The position numbers and the translations under genes were made by a program. The notes beneath the pieces are model-generated. The model did not search any database and was not told the origin of the DNA. It saw nothing but the letters and a program-made list of their open reading frames with translations. A DNA stretch of 55,172 nt from the NCBI GenBank assembly GCA_946534895.1, contig CAMNDE010000013.1, positions 1 through 55,172 on the forward strand. The letters are read 5' to 3'. The first letter of the stretch is position 1; each line of letters begins with the position of its first letter. Below are positions 44,064 to 52,215 of this stretch, piece by piece. The stretch comes from UBA2943 sp946534895 (GTDB taxonomy: Bacteria; Bacillota; Clostridia; Christensenellales; Aristaeellaceae).

Positions 44064-45262
44064 GTTCGAAAAAGCCGATTCAACACATCAAGCCCCCGGA
44101 AACGAATGACCGGATTGAGCAGCTGCGCTACCTGGCCCAGATCCGCGGTGAACTGGTGATCGAGGAAGAAAAGCCGAAGCTGAACGTCAAGCGGTTCCTG
44201 ATCATTTCCCTGATTGTCTTTGTGATTCTTGCGGGCGTGTTCCTGTTCGCGCATCTTCGTCTTCAGGCGATCGACACCTACAATGAACAGGTGGTGGCCG
44301 GCCAGATCGAGGGCGAGGTTGATGCATCTGCCTCCACGTTTATTCTGATCCGGTTTATCACCGTGGTCCTGGCAGTCATCTACGCCGGCTTCATGCTGGT
44401 CAAGCTCGCGCATCCCAAGCGCCGCAAGCCCAACCGTTCCTTCTGGGGCGATCTTGGAATCTACCTGCTGATGCTGATTCTCGCTGTGGCAATGGTGTTC
44501 CCCCTGGTGTTCTCCATCTGCTCGGCACTGAAGCCTCTGGACGAACTCTTCCGCTTCCCGCCGAAGGTGTTCCCGTCCCATGTCACGCTGGACAACTTCT
44601 CTGACCTGTTCGTGACCATGAGCCAGAGCTGGATTCCTTTCTCCCGGTATCTGACCAATACGGTATTCATCACCGTGGTCGGTACCTTCGGACACGTGGT
44701 GATCGCGTCCATGGCGGCCTTTGTGCTGGCCAAGTATGACTTCCCGGGCGGAAAGTTCTTCTTCTCCGTGGTCGTCACGGCCCTCATGTTCTCCGGTTAC
44801 GTGACCGGTATTCCGAACTATGTGATCATGAGCCGCCTTGGCATGATCGACACCTACTGGGCGATTATCCTTCCTGCCTTTGCAGCCCCCATCGGACTGT
44901 TCCTCATGAAGCAGTTCATGGAAGGCCTGCCCACGGCACTCATTGAAGCGGCGCACATTGACGGGGCAGGGGAGTTCCGGATCTTCTGGTCCATCATCAT
45001 GCCCAACGTCAAGCCGGCATGGCTGACCATCATTATCTTCTCTGTGCAGAATCTGTGGAACACCAATGCGGCCACGGTCATTTACTCCGAGGAGAAAAAG
45101 ACCCTGGTGTACGCACTGCAGCAGATTCAGGCCGGCGGTATCGCCCGTACCGGTCAGGCGGCAGCCGTTACCGTGATTGTCATGCTGGTCCCGATTGCCA
45201 TTTTCGTTCTGTCCCAGAGCCAGATTCTTGAAACGATGGCGAGCTCTGGTCTGAAAGACTAA
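44060..45262 (+). CDS. Sugar ABC transporter permease (MalG type) with extra N-terminal helices
   Basis: A 400-residue CUT1 permease, about 120 residues longer than usual. The added N-terminal part holds a charged cytosolic stretch (1-50), a helix (about 54-76), a short outside segment of about 25 residues, and a second helix (about 95-118). The normal six-helix core then begins with YLLMLILAVAMVFPLVFSI. The EAA loop reads IEAAHIDGAGEFRIFWSIIMPNVKP. It overlaps the upstream permease by four bases, with GAGGAAGG before the ATG. The extra helix pair might contact the Yip1-like or NHL protein encoded downstream; this is a guess. Confidence 0.93.
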   Translation: MSSKKPIQHIKPPETNDRIEQLRYLAQIRGELVIEEEKPKLNVKRFLIISLIVFVILAGVFLFAHLRLQAIDTYNEQVVAGQIEGEVDASASTFILIRFITVVLAVIYAGFMLVKLAHPKRRKPNRSFWGDLGIYLLMLILAVAMVFPLVFSICSALKPLDELFRFPPKVFPSHVTLDNFSDLFVTMSQSWIPFSRYLTNTVFITVVGTFGHVVIASMAAFVLAKYDFPGGKFFFSVVVTALMFSGYVTGIPNYVIMSRLGMIDTYWAIILPAFAAPIGLFLMKQFMEGLPTALIEAAHIDGAGEFRIFWSIIMPNVKPAWLTIIIFSVQNLWNTNAATVIYSEEKKTLVYALQQIQAGGIARTGQAAAVTVIVMLVPIAIFVLSQSQILETMASSGLKD

Positions 45263-45298
45263 GATGCAGACGAGAAAGAAGACAGGAGGAAAATGAGC

Positions 45299-46807
45299 AT
45301 GAAGAGGATGGCAGGACTGTTTGCCATCATCCTGTGCGGGATGCTGCTCTTCACCAGCGTGGCCGGTGCAGTCGATGATGGTTTCACGAGTACATATACC
45401 TACAATTATGATTACTGGAGCGAGGTCCGTGAGTCTCCGGATGCCTATCGGGTGGACCAGATGATCTACTCCACGACCCTGGGACTTGAGACACCCATGC
45501 GCAGACCCCAGAGCCTGTTTGTGCAGGGAGATCTGCTGTATGTGGTGGACACGGGCAACAACCGGATTCTGGAAATCCGGCGGGAAGACGGGAATTTCAG
45601 CCTGGTGCGTGAAATCCGTGAAGTGAAGGGCACAGAGCCCGCAGACTTCGCTTCCCCGAGCGATGTGAGTGTGGACCCGGAAGGCAATATCTATGTCAGT
45701 GACACCAACCACAACCGCGTGGTGATGATGGATCATGACCTGAATTTCATCCGGGAATATACCAAGCCCAATGACACCACCTTTGACCAGAGCATCAGTT
45801 TCCTGCCCAGCAAGATTGCCGTGGACGTATCCGGGCGTGTCTTTGTGCTGGCCACGAACGTCAACAAGGGTCTGGTCAAGTATGAGGCGGACGGAACGTT
45901 TACCGGCTATATCGGAGCCAACAAGGTTTCCTACAGCATGTGGGACTATATCTGGAAAACGTTCTTCACCACCAAGGAACAGCGTGAGAAGCAGGCGTCC
46001 TTCGTGCCTACGGAATATGAGAATATCTACATGGATGACGAAGGCTTCATCTACGCGACCAATATCGTGTTCTCCGAATATGACCTGCTCTATGACGTGG
46101 CCAAGCCCATCCGCCGCCTGAACGGTATCGGTGATGACATTCTGATCAAGTCTGACCGGTATCCGCCCATCGGCGATCTGGAGTGGGTAGCCGAATCCCA
46201 GGACTATGGTCCTTCCAAGTTCAAGGATATTACGGTGCTTGACAACGATATCTATATTGCCGTGGACAGAACGCGCGGCCGCCTGTTCGGCTATGATCCC
46301 CAGGGAATCATGCTCTGGGCATTCGGCACCAAGGGCAACAGCGAAGGCGCTTTCATGTCCGCCGTATCCATTGAGCATATGGGAAACGACCTGTTCGTTC
46401 TGGACGAGAACGAAAGCAGCATCACCGTGTTTTCGCCGACGGAGTACGGAAATCTCATTTATCAGGCGAACGACCAGTATCTGAAGGGCGATTACGACGG
46501 CTCGGCGGATACCTGGCGGGAAGTGCTGAAACTGAACGCCAACTACAACAGTGCATTCATCGGCATCGGCCGGGCACTGATGCGTCAGGAAGCCTACAGC
46601 GAGGCACTGGAATACTTCAAGATGGCGCATGACCGACAGAACTACGGCCGGGCCTACCGGTACTACCGCAAGGAGCTTGTGGAAAGAAACATCGGCTGGA
46701 TCGTGGCAGTGGTGGTACTTCTGCTGCTGATTCCGCTGGTGATCCGCAGGGTGAAAGGCATGAAGGAGGAGGTGGAAGCGTATGAACGCCGCAAAATCGC
46801 GCACTGA
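45299..46807 (+). CDS. Exported NHL beta-propeller protein with TPRs and C-terminal anchor
   Basis: A 502-residue protein. The signal peptide (MKRMAGLFAIILCGMLLFTSVAGA) is followed by NHL-type beta-propeller blades at about residues 60-380, for example LLYVVDTGNNRILEI, PSDVSVDPEGNIYVSDTNHN and IYIAVDRTRGRLFGY. Residues 385-445 form TPR-like helices (ANDQYLKGDYDGSADTWREVLKLN, then ALEYFKMAHD). A single helix (about 463-482) and a basic cytosolic tail end the protein, so the propeller faces outward. ATG 45299 has AGGAGGA eight bases upstream; ATG 45293 is too close. The gene overlaps the Yip1-like gene by 26 bases, suggesting tight coupling of the two. Likely a protein- or glycan-binding scaffold. 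Confidence 0.88.
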   Translation: MKRMAGLFAIILCGMLLFTSVAGAVDDGFTSTYTYNYDYWSEVRESPDAYRVDQMIYSTTLGLETPMRRPQSLFVQGDLLYVVDTGNNRILEIRREDGNFSLVREIREVKGTEPADFASPSDVSVDPEGNIYVSDTNHNRVVMMDHDLNFIREYTKPNDTTFDQSISFLPSKIAVDVSGRVFVLATNVNKGLVKYEADGTFTGYIGANKVSYSMWDYIWKTFFTTKEQREKQASFVPTEYENIYMDDEGFIYATNIVFSEYDLLYDVAKPIRRLNGIGDDILIKSDRYPPIGDLEWVAESQDYGPSKFKDITVLDNDIYIAVDRTRGRLFGYDPQGIMLWAFGTKGNSEGAFMSAVSIEHMGNDLFVLDENESSITVFSPTEYGNLIYQANDQYLKGDYDGSADTWREVLKLNANYNSAFIGIGRALMRQEAYSEALEYFKMAHDRQNYGRAYRYYRKELVERNIGWIVAVVVLLLLIPLVIRRVKGMKEEVEAYERRKIAH

Positions 46808-47468
46808 CGGCATGACGTCCGCTGAAAAGGGCGCCGGCTGGAAACAGTACAAGGCATCCATGAAGTACGGACTTTATGTGATCTTCCATCCCTTTGACGG
46901 GTTCTGGGATCTGATCCATGAAAAGAGAGGCTCTCTTGCCGCAGCTCATACATTTCTGGCCCTGTTCCTCATCACGTATGTGCTCCGGCTCATGCTCACC
47001 AATTTCCAGTTTATCCAGGCACCCATTCAGTATATCAATATCTATGAGCAGTGCGGTTCACTGCTGTTCCCGTTCCTGGTGCTGTGCGTGTCCAACTGGG
47101 CTCTGTCCACGCTCTTTGATGGAAAGGGCCGTCTGCGGGACATCTACATGGCCATGTGCTATGCGCTTCTGCCCTATATCCTGATTCAGCTGCCGCTGAT
47201 TCTGATCAGCCATATCATCTCCTTTGATGAGGCCGCATACTATCAGGTACTGGGAAGCGTGTCGATCATCTGGTGCCTGTTCCTCGTGTTCGTCGGCCTG
47301 ATGCAGGTCCACGACTATACACCGGGAAAGACCATCATTTTCCTGTTCTTTACGGTGTTCGGCGCTCTGGTGATCCTGTTCCTGATCCTGGTATTCTTCT
47401 CTCTGCTCAGCGATGCCATCGGCTTCTTTGTCTCTCTGTACAGGGAAGTCGCCTTCAGGCTGTATTAA
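46782..47468 (+). CDS. Yip1-domain membrane protein
   Basis: A 228-residue polytopic membrane protein. A cytosolic N-terminal segment (MNAAKSRTDGMTSAEKG) leads through KYGLYVIFHPFDGFWDLIHEKRGS to about five hydrophobic helices, the pattern of Yip1-domain proteins of bacteria. The short loop with LFDGKGRLRDIYMAMCYALLPYIL is characteristic. The role of bacterial Yip1 proteins is unknown; eukaryotic relatives work in vesicle traffic. The start at 46782 is preceded by GGAGGTGGAAG. It overlaps the NHL gene by 26 bases and is followed by the DUF5696-like gene after 15 bases. Confidence 0.85.
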   Translation: MNAAKSRTDGMTSAEKGAGWKQYKASMKYGLYVIFHPFDGFWDLIHEKRGSLAAAHTFLALFLITYVLRLMLTNFQFIQAPIQYINIYEQCGSLLFPFLVLCVSNWALSTLFDGKGRLRDIYMAMCYALLPYILIQLPLILISHIISFDEAAYYQVLGSVSIIWCLFLVFVGLMQVHDYTPGKTIIFLFFTVFGALVILFLILVFFSLLSDAIGFFVSLYREVAFRLY

Positions 47469-47483
47469 GGAGGCGGTGTGACG

Positions 47484-50099
47484 ATGAAAAAGAAATCCAT
47501 CCTCCGCCGGATCATACCCTGGGTACTTACTTTGACAGTCCTGGCGGCGCTGGTGATTTTCGTGGGAATTCCGCTGTATTCCCAGCGGGACGAACAGACG
47601 ACGCCGCTGCCGCATGTGACCTATTTTGACGGGAAAGCGGAAACGCTTACCCTGGAAAACGACGCGCTGAAATTTGAAATGGATACAGGCACCACCCAGT
47701 TCCGGCTGACGGAAAAGGCCACCGGGCGCGAGTGGACATCCATTCCGGATAATGCGGCCAATGACCAGATTGCAAAGGGCAGTCAGGCCAACCTGTATGC
47801 ACTGCAGTCCACGCTGCTGATGACCTATACCGACCGTGACAAGGGTACAGCCGATATTGCATTCAACAATTATCAGCGTTCCATCATGAACGGCACCTAT
47901 GAGATCGGTGAGGTGACGGACCACTCTGTGGAAGTGATCTATTCCATCGGCGATATCAGCAAGACCTACATGATGCCTTATGCCATTACGGAAGAGCGGT
48001 ATCAGTACTTCACCGAAAAGATGAAGAGCGAGCTGGGACTTTCCAAGTCCAAGCTCAACAGCAAGGTGGGCAATCTCTACATCATTTATTCTCCTGACAC
48101 GCTTGCTTCCAAGAGCGATGCTGAAAAGGAAAGCATCCTGGCCATGTATCCCCTGGCCGGGGAACAGGCGATCCGCGTGCTGGATACAACCAAGAAGGCG
48201 GATTATCAGACGATCTCGGATTACTTTGTCCAGGTCGGCTACACTCAGGAGGACTATGATCAGGATCAGCAGCTGATCGCGTCCGCGTCTGCTGTGGAAA
48301 AGCCCATATTCAATGTCACCATGCGGTATATTCTGGACGGATCGGACTTCCTGGTGGAAGTTCCCTATGACCAGATCCATTACCGTGCCAATTTCCCCAT
48401 CACCTCCCTTACCGTGCTGCCCATGTTCGGTGCAGCCGGCGTGGAAGATCAGGGATTCATGTTCATTCCGGAGGGCGGCGGCGCCCTGATCAACTTCAAT
48501 AACGGCAAGCTGAGCCAGAACAGCTACTATGCCAATATGTACGGCTGGGACTGGGGCACCTTCCGCAAAGAAGTGATCAATGAAACCAAAAACACATTCC
48601 CGGTATTCGGCATGTCCAAGAATGACGGTTCCTTCATCTGCATCATGGAAGGCGCAGCCTCCTACGGCGGTGTTCAGGCAGATATCGCCAACCGCTACAA
48701 CAGCTACAACTGGGTATGTGCCAAATACACGGTGCTGCACGGCGACCAGTACAATGTTTCCAACAAGACCGGCACGCTGGTGTACATGTTTGAAAAGAGC
48801 CTGGCCAGCGACACCATCCGCCAGCGCTACCGCTTTGTGGACAGCAGGAGCTATGTGGACATGGCCAAGAGCTACGGCGAGTATCTGCGGCATGAGTATC
48901 CTGAGCTTGCAGAGCGCACCGTAAACGAATCCATGCCCGTCAACGTGGAACTGGTGGGCGCTATCAACAAGCGTGTGGTCAAGTTTGGTCTGCCGGTGAA
49001 CTCCGTGACAGCCACCACCACCTTCAGTGAAGCCGAGAACCTGATTACAAAGCTGAAGGACAGCGGCGTCGGCAACCTGAGCGTGCGCATGAGCGGGTGG
49101 GCGAACGGCGGCGTGAACCAGAAGGTGCTGACCTCCGTCCATGTACTCAACGAACTGGGCGGCAACAAGGGTATGGATCACCTGATTGATTACGCTTCGT
49201 CCAAAGACGTACCTCTGTACTTTGACGGTATCTCCTGCTTTGCCTATGACAGCGGCCTGCTCAACGGATTCCTTGTCATGCGCGATGCGGCACGGTATAC
49301 CACCCGCGAACGCGTGGAAATCCATCCCTATTACACGGTCACATTCCGGCCCATGGACTGGGAAGATCCGTTCTACCTGGTACAGCCTTCCTATGCCAAG
49401 CGCATGGCTGACAATCTGGTGGAAGCGCTCAGGACACACAGGGCATACGGCGTTGCCTTCCGTGATATGGGCAGTCTTCTCAGCGGCGACTATAACGTCA
49501 ACGACCTGACTACCCGTGAGCAGGTGAAGCAGATGCAGATTGTTTCCCTGATGGGTGCGAAGGCGGCGGGTCAGGCCGTGATGATCAAGGAAGGCTTTGA
49601 CTATGCCATGCCCTATGCTGACCTGATCACGGACATGGACCTGAAAGGAACCCCGTATTCCATCATTGACGCTTCCGTTCCGTTCTATCAGATCGCCCTG
49701 CACGGTGCCGTCAGCTACACCGGCAGACCGGTCAACCTGGCTAATGACTGGTGGACTGAACTGCTGCGCTGTGCTGAATACGGCGCCGGCCTGAACTTCA
49801 CCTTTATGGCGCGTGACACCAAAATCCTTCAGGACACCAGCTACACCGGCTACTTCGGCGCATACTATGATGCATGGGACGAGGAAGCACTTCAGCTGAT
49901 CAATGAGTACCAGAAGGCCATGGCAGGGCTGAACGCCCAGGAGATCGTGGATCATGAACTGATCATGCCCACGCTTTCCGTCACAACGTATGAGAATGGT
50001 ACAAAGGTCTATGTGAATTATGCCGCAGAAGACTATGAAGCGGACGGCGTGAAAGTACCTGCACGCAGCTATATCGTGGAAGGGGGGAACGAGGAATGA
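47484..50099 (+). CDS. DUF5696-like anchored protein, possible cryptic glycoside hydrolase
   Basis: An 871-residue protein. After MKKKSILRRI there is one hydrophobic helix (about 12-32) with no lipobox, so it is probably an N-terminally anchored exported protein. Residues 45-480 are beta-rich, resembling the beta-sandwich that precedes the catalytic barrel in large glycoside hydrolases. Residues 500-790 look like a TIM barrel, with acidic residues at strand ends: D581 (YFDGIS), D661 (AFRDMGS), E703 (MIKEGFD) and D706. The layout matches what is annotated as DUF5696 in related gene sets, from memory. Hydrolytic activity is inferred from fold-like features only. ATG 47484 or GTG 47478 could start. 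It overlaps the next permease gene by four bases. Confidence 0.82.
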   Translation: MKKKSILRRIIPWVLTLTVLAALVIFVGIPLYSQRDEQTTPLPHVTYFDGKAETLTLENDALKFEMDTGTTQFRLTEKATGREWTSIPDNAANDQIAKGSQANLYALQSTLLMTYTDRDKGTADIAFNNYQRSIMNGTYEIGEVTDHSVEVIYSIGDISKTYMMPYAITEERYQYFTEKMKSELGLSKSKLNSKVGNLYIIYSPDTLASKSDAEKESILAMYPLAGEQAIRVLDTTKKADYQTISDYFVQVGYTQEDYDQDQQLIASASAVEKPIFNVTMRYILDGSDFLVEVPYDQIHYRANFPITSLTVLPMFGAAGVEDQGFMFIPEGGGALINFNNGKLSQNSYYANMYGWDWGTFRKEVINETKNTFPVFGMSKNDGSFICIMEGAASYGGVQADIANRYNSYNWVCAKYTVLHGDQYNVSNKTGTLVYMFEKSLASDTIRQRYRFVDSRSYVDMAKSYGEYLRHEYPELAERTVNESMPVNVELVGAINKRVVKFGLPVNSVTATTTFSEAENLITKLKDSGVGNLSVRMSGWANGGVNQKVLTSVHVLNELGGNKGMDHLIDYASSKDVPLYFDGISCFAYDSGLLNGFLVMRDAARYTTRERVEIHPYYTVTFRPMDWEDPFYLVQPSYAKRMADNLVEALRTHRAYGVAFRDMGSLLSGDYNVNDLTTREQVKQMQIVSLMGAKAAGQAVMIKEGFDYAMPYADLITDMDLKGTPYSIIDASVPFYQIALHGAVSYTGRPVNLANDWWTELLRCAEYGAGLNFTFMARDTKILQDTSYTGYFGAYYDAWDEEALQLINEYQKAMAGLNAQEIVDHELIMPTLSVTTYENGTKVYVNYAAEDYEADGVKVPARSYIVEGGNEE

Positions 50100-51076
50100 G
50101 CAGGAAAAAATCCAACAGTCAGGACCGCTGGGGATTCAAGGAATCGATTCTTACGTTCATTCCCGGCAACAGCACATTCAGCACGATGCGTTCACGGCAG
50201 GCCCGGACAGGCGTCCTGTTTATCCTTCCGTTCATACTGGGCTTTATCTTCTTTATGGTCAGGCCCATGTACACGTCCATCCTGATGAGTCTGAGCGACG
50301 TGACGCTGATCCCTGGCAAGGGATATGACATGGTGTTCCGGGGAATCAACAACTTCAGGAGTGCCCTGACATCCGACCCGTACTATAACCAGTATCTGGT
50401 GGAAGAAATCAGCCGCATGGCCGTCAACGGCACAGCCACCCTCGTGATGAGCTTCGTGATTGCCGTGATCCTGAACCAGGAATTCAAGGGAAGGACACTG
50501 GCCCGTGCCATCTTCTTCCTCCCCGTGATTCTCTCCTCAGGCGTGCTGGCCGGTATTGAAAGCCAGAACGAATTCTATGACATGATGGCCGGCATGGCCG
50601 AAGCCGTCGGTCAGTCTTCCGGCGTGAATATTTCGGCAGCCCTGCAGGATCTTCTCTCGGTATCCGGTGTGGGCAGCGGTGTATTCGACGTACTGTTTGA
50701 CATGATCGATGCCGTGTACGACATTATTATGGCCAGCGGCATCCAGATTATCGTGTTCCTCTCCGGTCTCCAGGCCATTTCCCCGTCCCTGTATGAGGCG
50801 GCCGATGTGGAAGGGTGCACGGCCTGGGAAGCTTTCTGGAAAATCACTTTCCCCATGGTCAGCCCGCTTCTGCTTGTCAACGCCATCTATACCATTATCG
50901 ACTTCTTCATGAAGAACGATAACCGGGTGATGGAAAGAATCAACACGATCATGTATGGACAGCTGAACTTCGGCCTGTCCTCGGCCATGAGCTGGATCTA
51001 TTTCGGTGTGGCTATTCTCTTCATCGGAATTGCCAGCATTGTGATCAACAGGGGGGTGCATTACTATGAAGACTAA
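50096..51076 (+). CDS. Sugar ABC transporter permease (LplB/MalF type), second pair
   Basis: A 326-residue CUT1 permease. The first helix is TGVLFILPFILGFIFFMV. The EAA loop reads YEAADVEGCTAWEAFWKITFPMVSP. Between the helix RAIFFLPVILSSGVLAGI and the next one (IQIIVFLSGLQAIS) is an unusually long segment of about 60 residues rich in Met, Asp, Ser and Val (for example MMAGMAEAVGQSSGVNIS), expected outside the membrane. It overlaps the DUF5696-like gene by four bases and the next permease gene by eleven. Forms a channel with the product of 51066-52073. Confidence 0.93.
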   Translation: MSRKKSNSQDRWGFKESILTFIPGNSTFSTMRSRQARTGVLFILPFILGFIFFMVRPMYTSILMSLSDVTLIPGKGYDMVFRGINNFRSALTSDPYYNQYLVEEISRMAVNGTATLVMSFVIAVILNQEFKGRTLARAIFFLPVILSSGVLAGIESQNEFYDMMAGMAEAVGQSSGVNISAALQDLLSVSGVGSGVFDVLFDMIDAVYDIIMASGIQIIVFLSGLQAISPSLYEAADVEGCTAWEAFWKITFPMVSPLLLVNAIYTIIDFFMKNDNRVMERINTIMYGQLNFGLSSAMSWIYFGVAILFIGIASIVINRGVHYYED

Positions 51077-52073
51077 TGCAGCTGCCATGACGAAACAGCA
51101 GAAAAAAGAAGCGGCGGGCAGGCGCGACAGGAAATATGCCGCGAAATCCAAGTTCAAGAAATACGGGATTTCCATTGTCCGCGGCCTTCTGCTCTTCGGT
51201 CTGTGTTTCATGATCATTCAGCCCATGATCATTCGCTTCTGTTCCAGCCTGATGGTGGAAAGCGATCTGTATGACTCCACCATTGTTCTGCTGCCGCGGA
51301 ATGTGACGCTGGAAAACTACAAGATCGTGGCGGATCTGACCGCATTCCCGAAGTCCATGATCAATACGCTCTGGACGAGTCTTCTGGTGTCGGTATGTCA
51401 GGTGATCGCCTGCACGCTGGTGGGCTATGGCTTTGCGCGGTACAGTTTCCCGCTGAAAAAGTTCTGGTTTGCCTGTGTGGTCCTGCTCATCATCATTCCG
51501 CCCCAGACCATTCAGACATCCCTGTATGTGCAGTTTGCCTCCTTTGATTTCCTGGGCATCATTTCGCTGCTCACCGGCGGACCGGTGAATCTGCGTACCT
51601 CCATTTTCCCGTATGTGCTGATGAGCCTGACCTGCATGGGCCTGAAGAACGGTCTGTATATCTACATGCTGCGTCAGTATTTCAAAGGCATTCCCAAGTC
51701 CCTGGAAGAGGCTGCGTATGTGGACGGCTGCAGCACCATGCACACCTTTGTCAGGATCATGTTGCCGGATGCCGTACCGACGATTGCTTCGTGTTTCCTG
51801 TTCTCCTTTGTGTGGCAGTGGACGGACCTGTTCTATTCCCGCAACTTCCTGTCCGGCTATTCCATCTACTCTGTGCAGCTTTCCTCCATCGTCAGCCGTA
51901 TGGCCCGCTACTTCAACAAGGGCTCGGATGTGGCTATGGTGGTGCCCAACGCGCGTCAGCAGCAGCTGATTTTCGTGGGCGTGATTATCTGCAGTCTCCC
52001 CCTGATCATTCTCTATATCTTCACGCAGAGGACATTTGTGGAGAGCATTGCTATGTCTGGTAGCAAAGAATAA
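51066..52073 (+). CDS. Carbohydrate ABC transporter permease (MalG type), second pair
   Basis: A 335-residue CUT1 permease with a basic cytosolic N-terminus (KKEAAGRRDRKYAAKSKFKK) and six helices from about residue 40. The EAA loop reads EEAAYVDGCSTMHTFVRIMLPDAVP. It overlaps its partner by eleven bases and is separated from the second binding-protein gene by a 142-base gap. The sequence differs markedly from the first MalG-type permease at 44060, so the two pairs are not a recent duplication and may serve different substrates. Confidence 0.93.
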   Translation: MKTNAAAMTKQQKKEAAGRRDRKYAAKSKFKKYGISIVRGLLLFGLCFMIIQPMIIRFCSSLMVESDLYDSTIVLLPRNVTLENYKIVADLTAFPKSMINTLWTSLLVSVCQVIACTLVGYGFARYSFPLKKFWFACVVLLIIIPPQTIQTSLYVQFASFDFLGIISLLTGGPVNLRTSIFPYVLMSLTCMGLKNGLYIYMLRQYFKGIPKSLEEAAYVDGCSTMHTFVRIMLPDAVPTIASCFLFSFVWQWTDLFYSRNFLSGYSIYSVQLSSIVSRMARYFNKGSDVAMVVPNARQQQLIFVGVIICSLPLIILYIFTQRTFVESIAMSGSKE

Positions 52074-52117
52074 GGATCTCATGACAAATTTTGAGGAACG
52101 TTACTCTTCTCAGGCAT

Positions 52118-52151
52118 TGCGGAAAACGGGAAAAAGTGGTAACATTTTCCC
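52118..52151 (+). promoter_or_regulatory. Candidate internal promoter overlapped by an inverted repeat
   Basis: TTGCGG at 52118-52123, a 16-base spacer and TAACAT at 52140-52145 with an upstream TG form a weak extended -10 promoter. A perfect 7-bp inverted repeat (gggaaaa 52128-52134, ttttccc 52145-52151) straddles its -10 region and could be an operator. A further small hairpin (atgtgc-ttg-gcacat) follows shortly before the ribosome binding site. These may let the binding-protein gene be expressed at a level different from the permeases. Confidence 0.4.
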
Positions 52152-52215
52152 AACAAAAGTAAATCTTATGTGCTTGGCACATGGAGATAAGAATTTCAAA
52201 TGGGAGGAAGCATTT

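Noticed and set aside
44033..46861. Very long open frame on the minus strand (942 codons), with others at 47058-49955 and 41018-43189
   Set aside because: They lie opposite well-supported transporter genes, have His/Gln/Val-rich compositions typical of antisense translation, and lack ribosome binding sites. They follow from the codon bias of the plus-strand genes.
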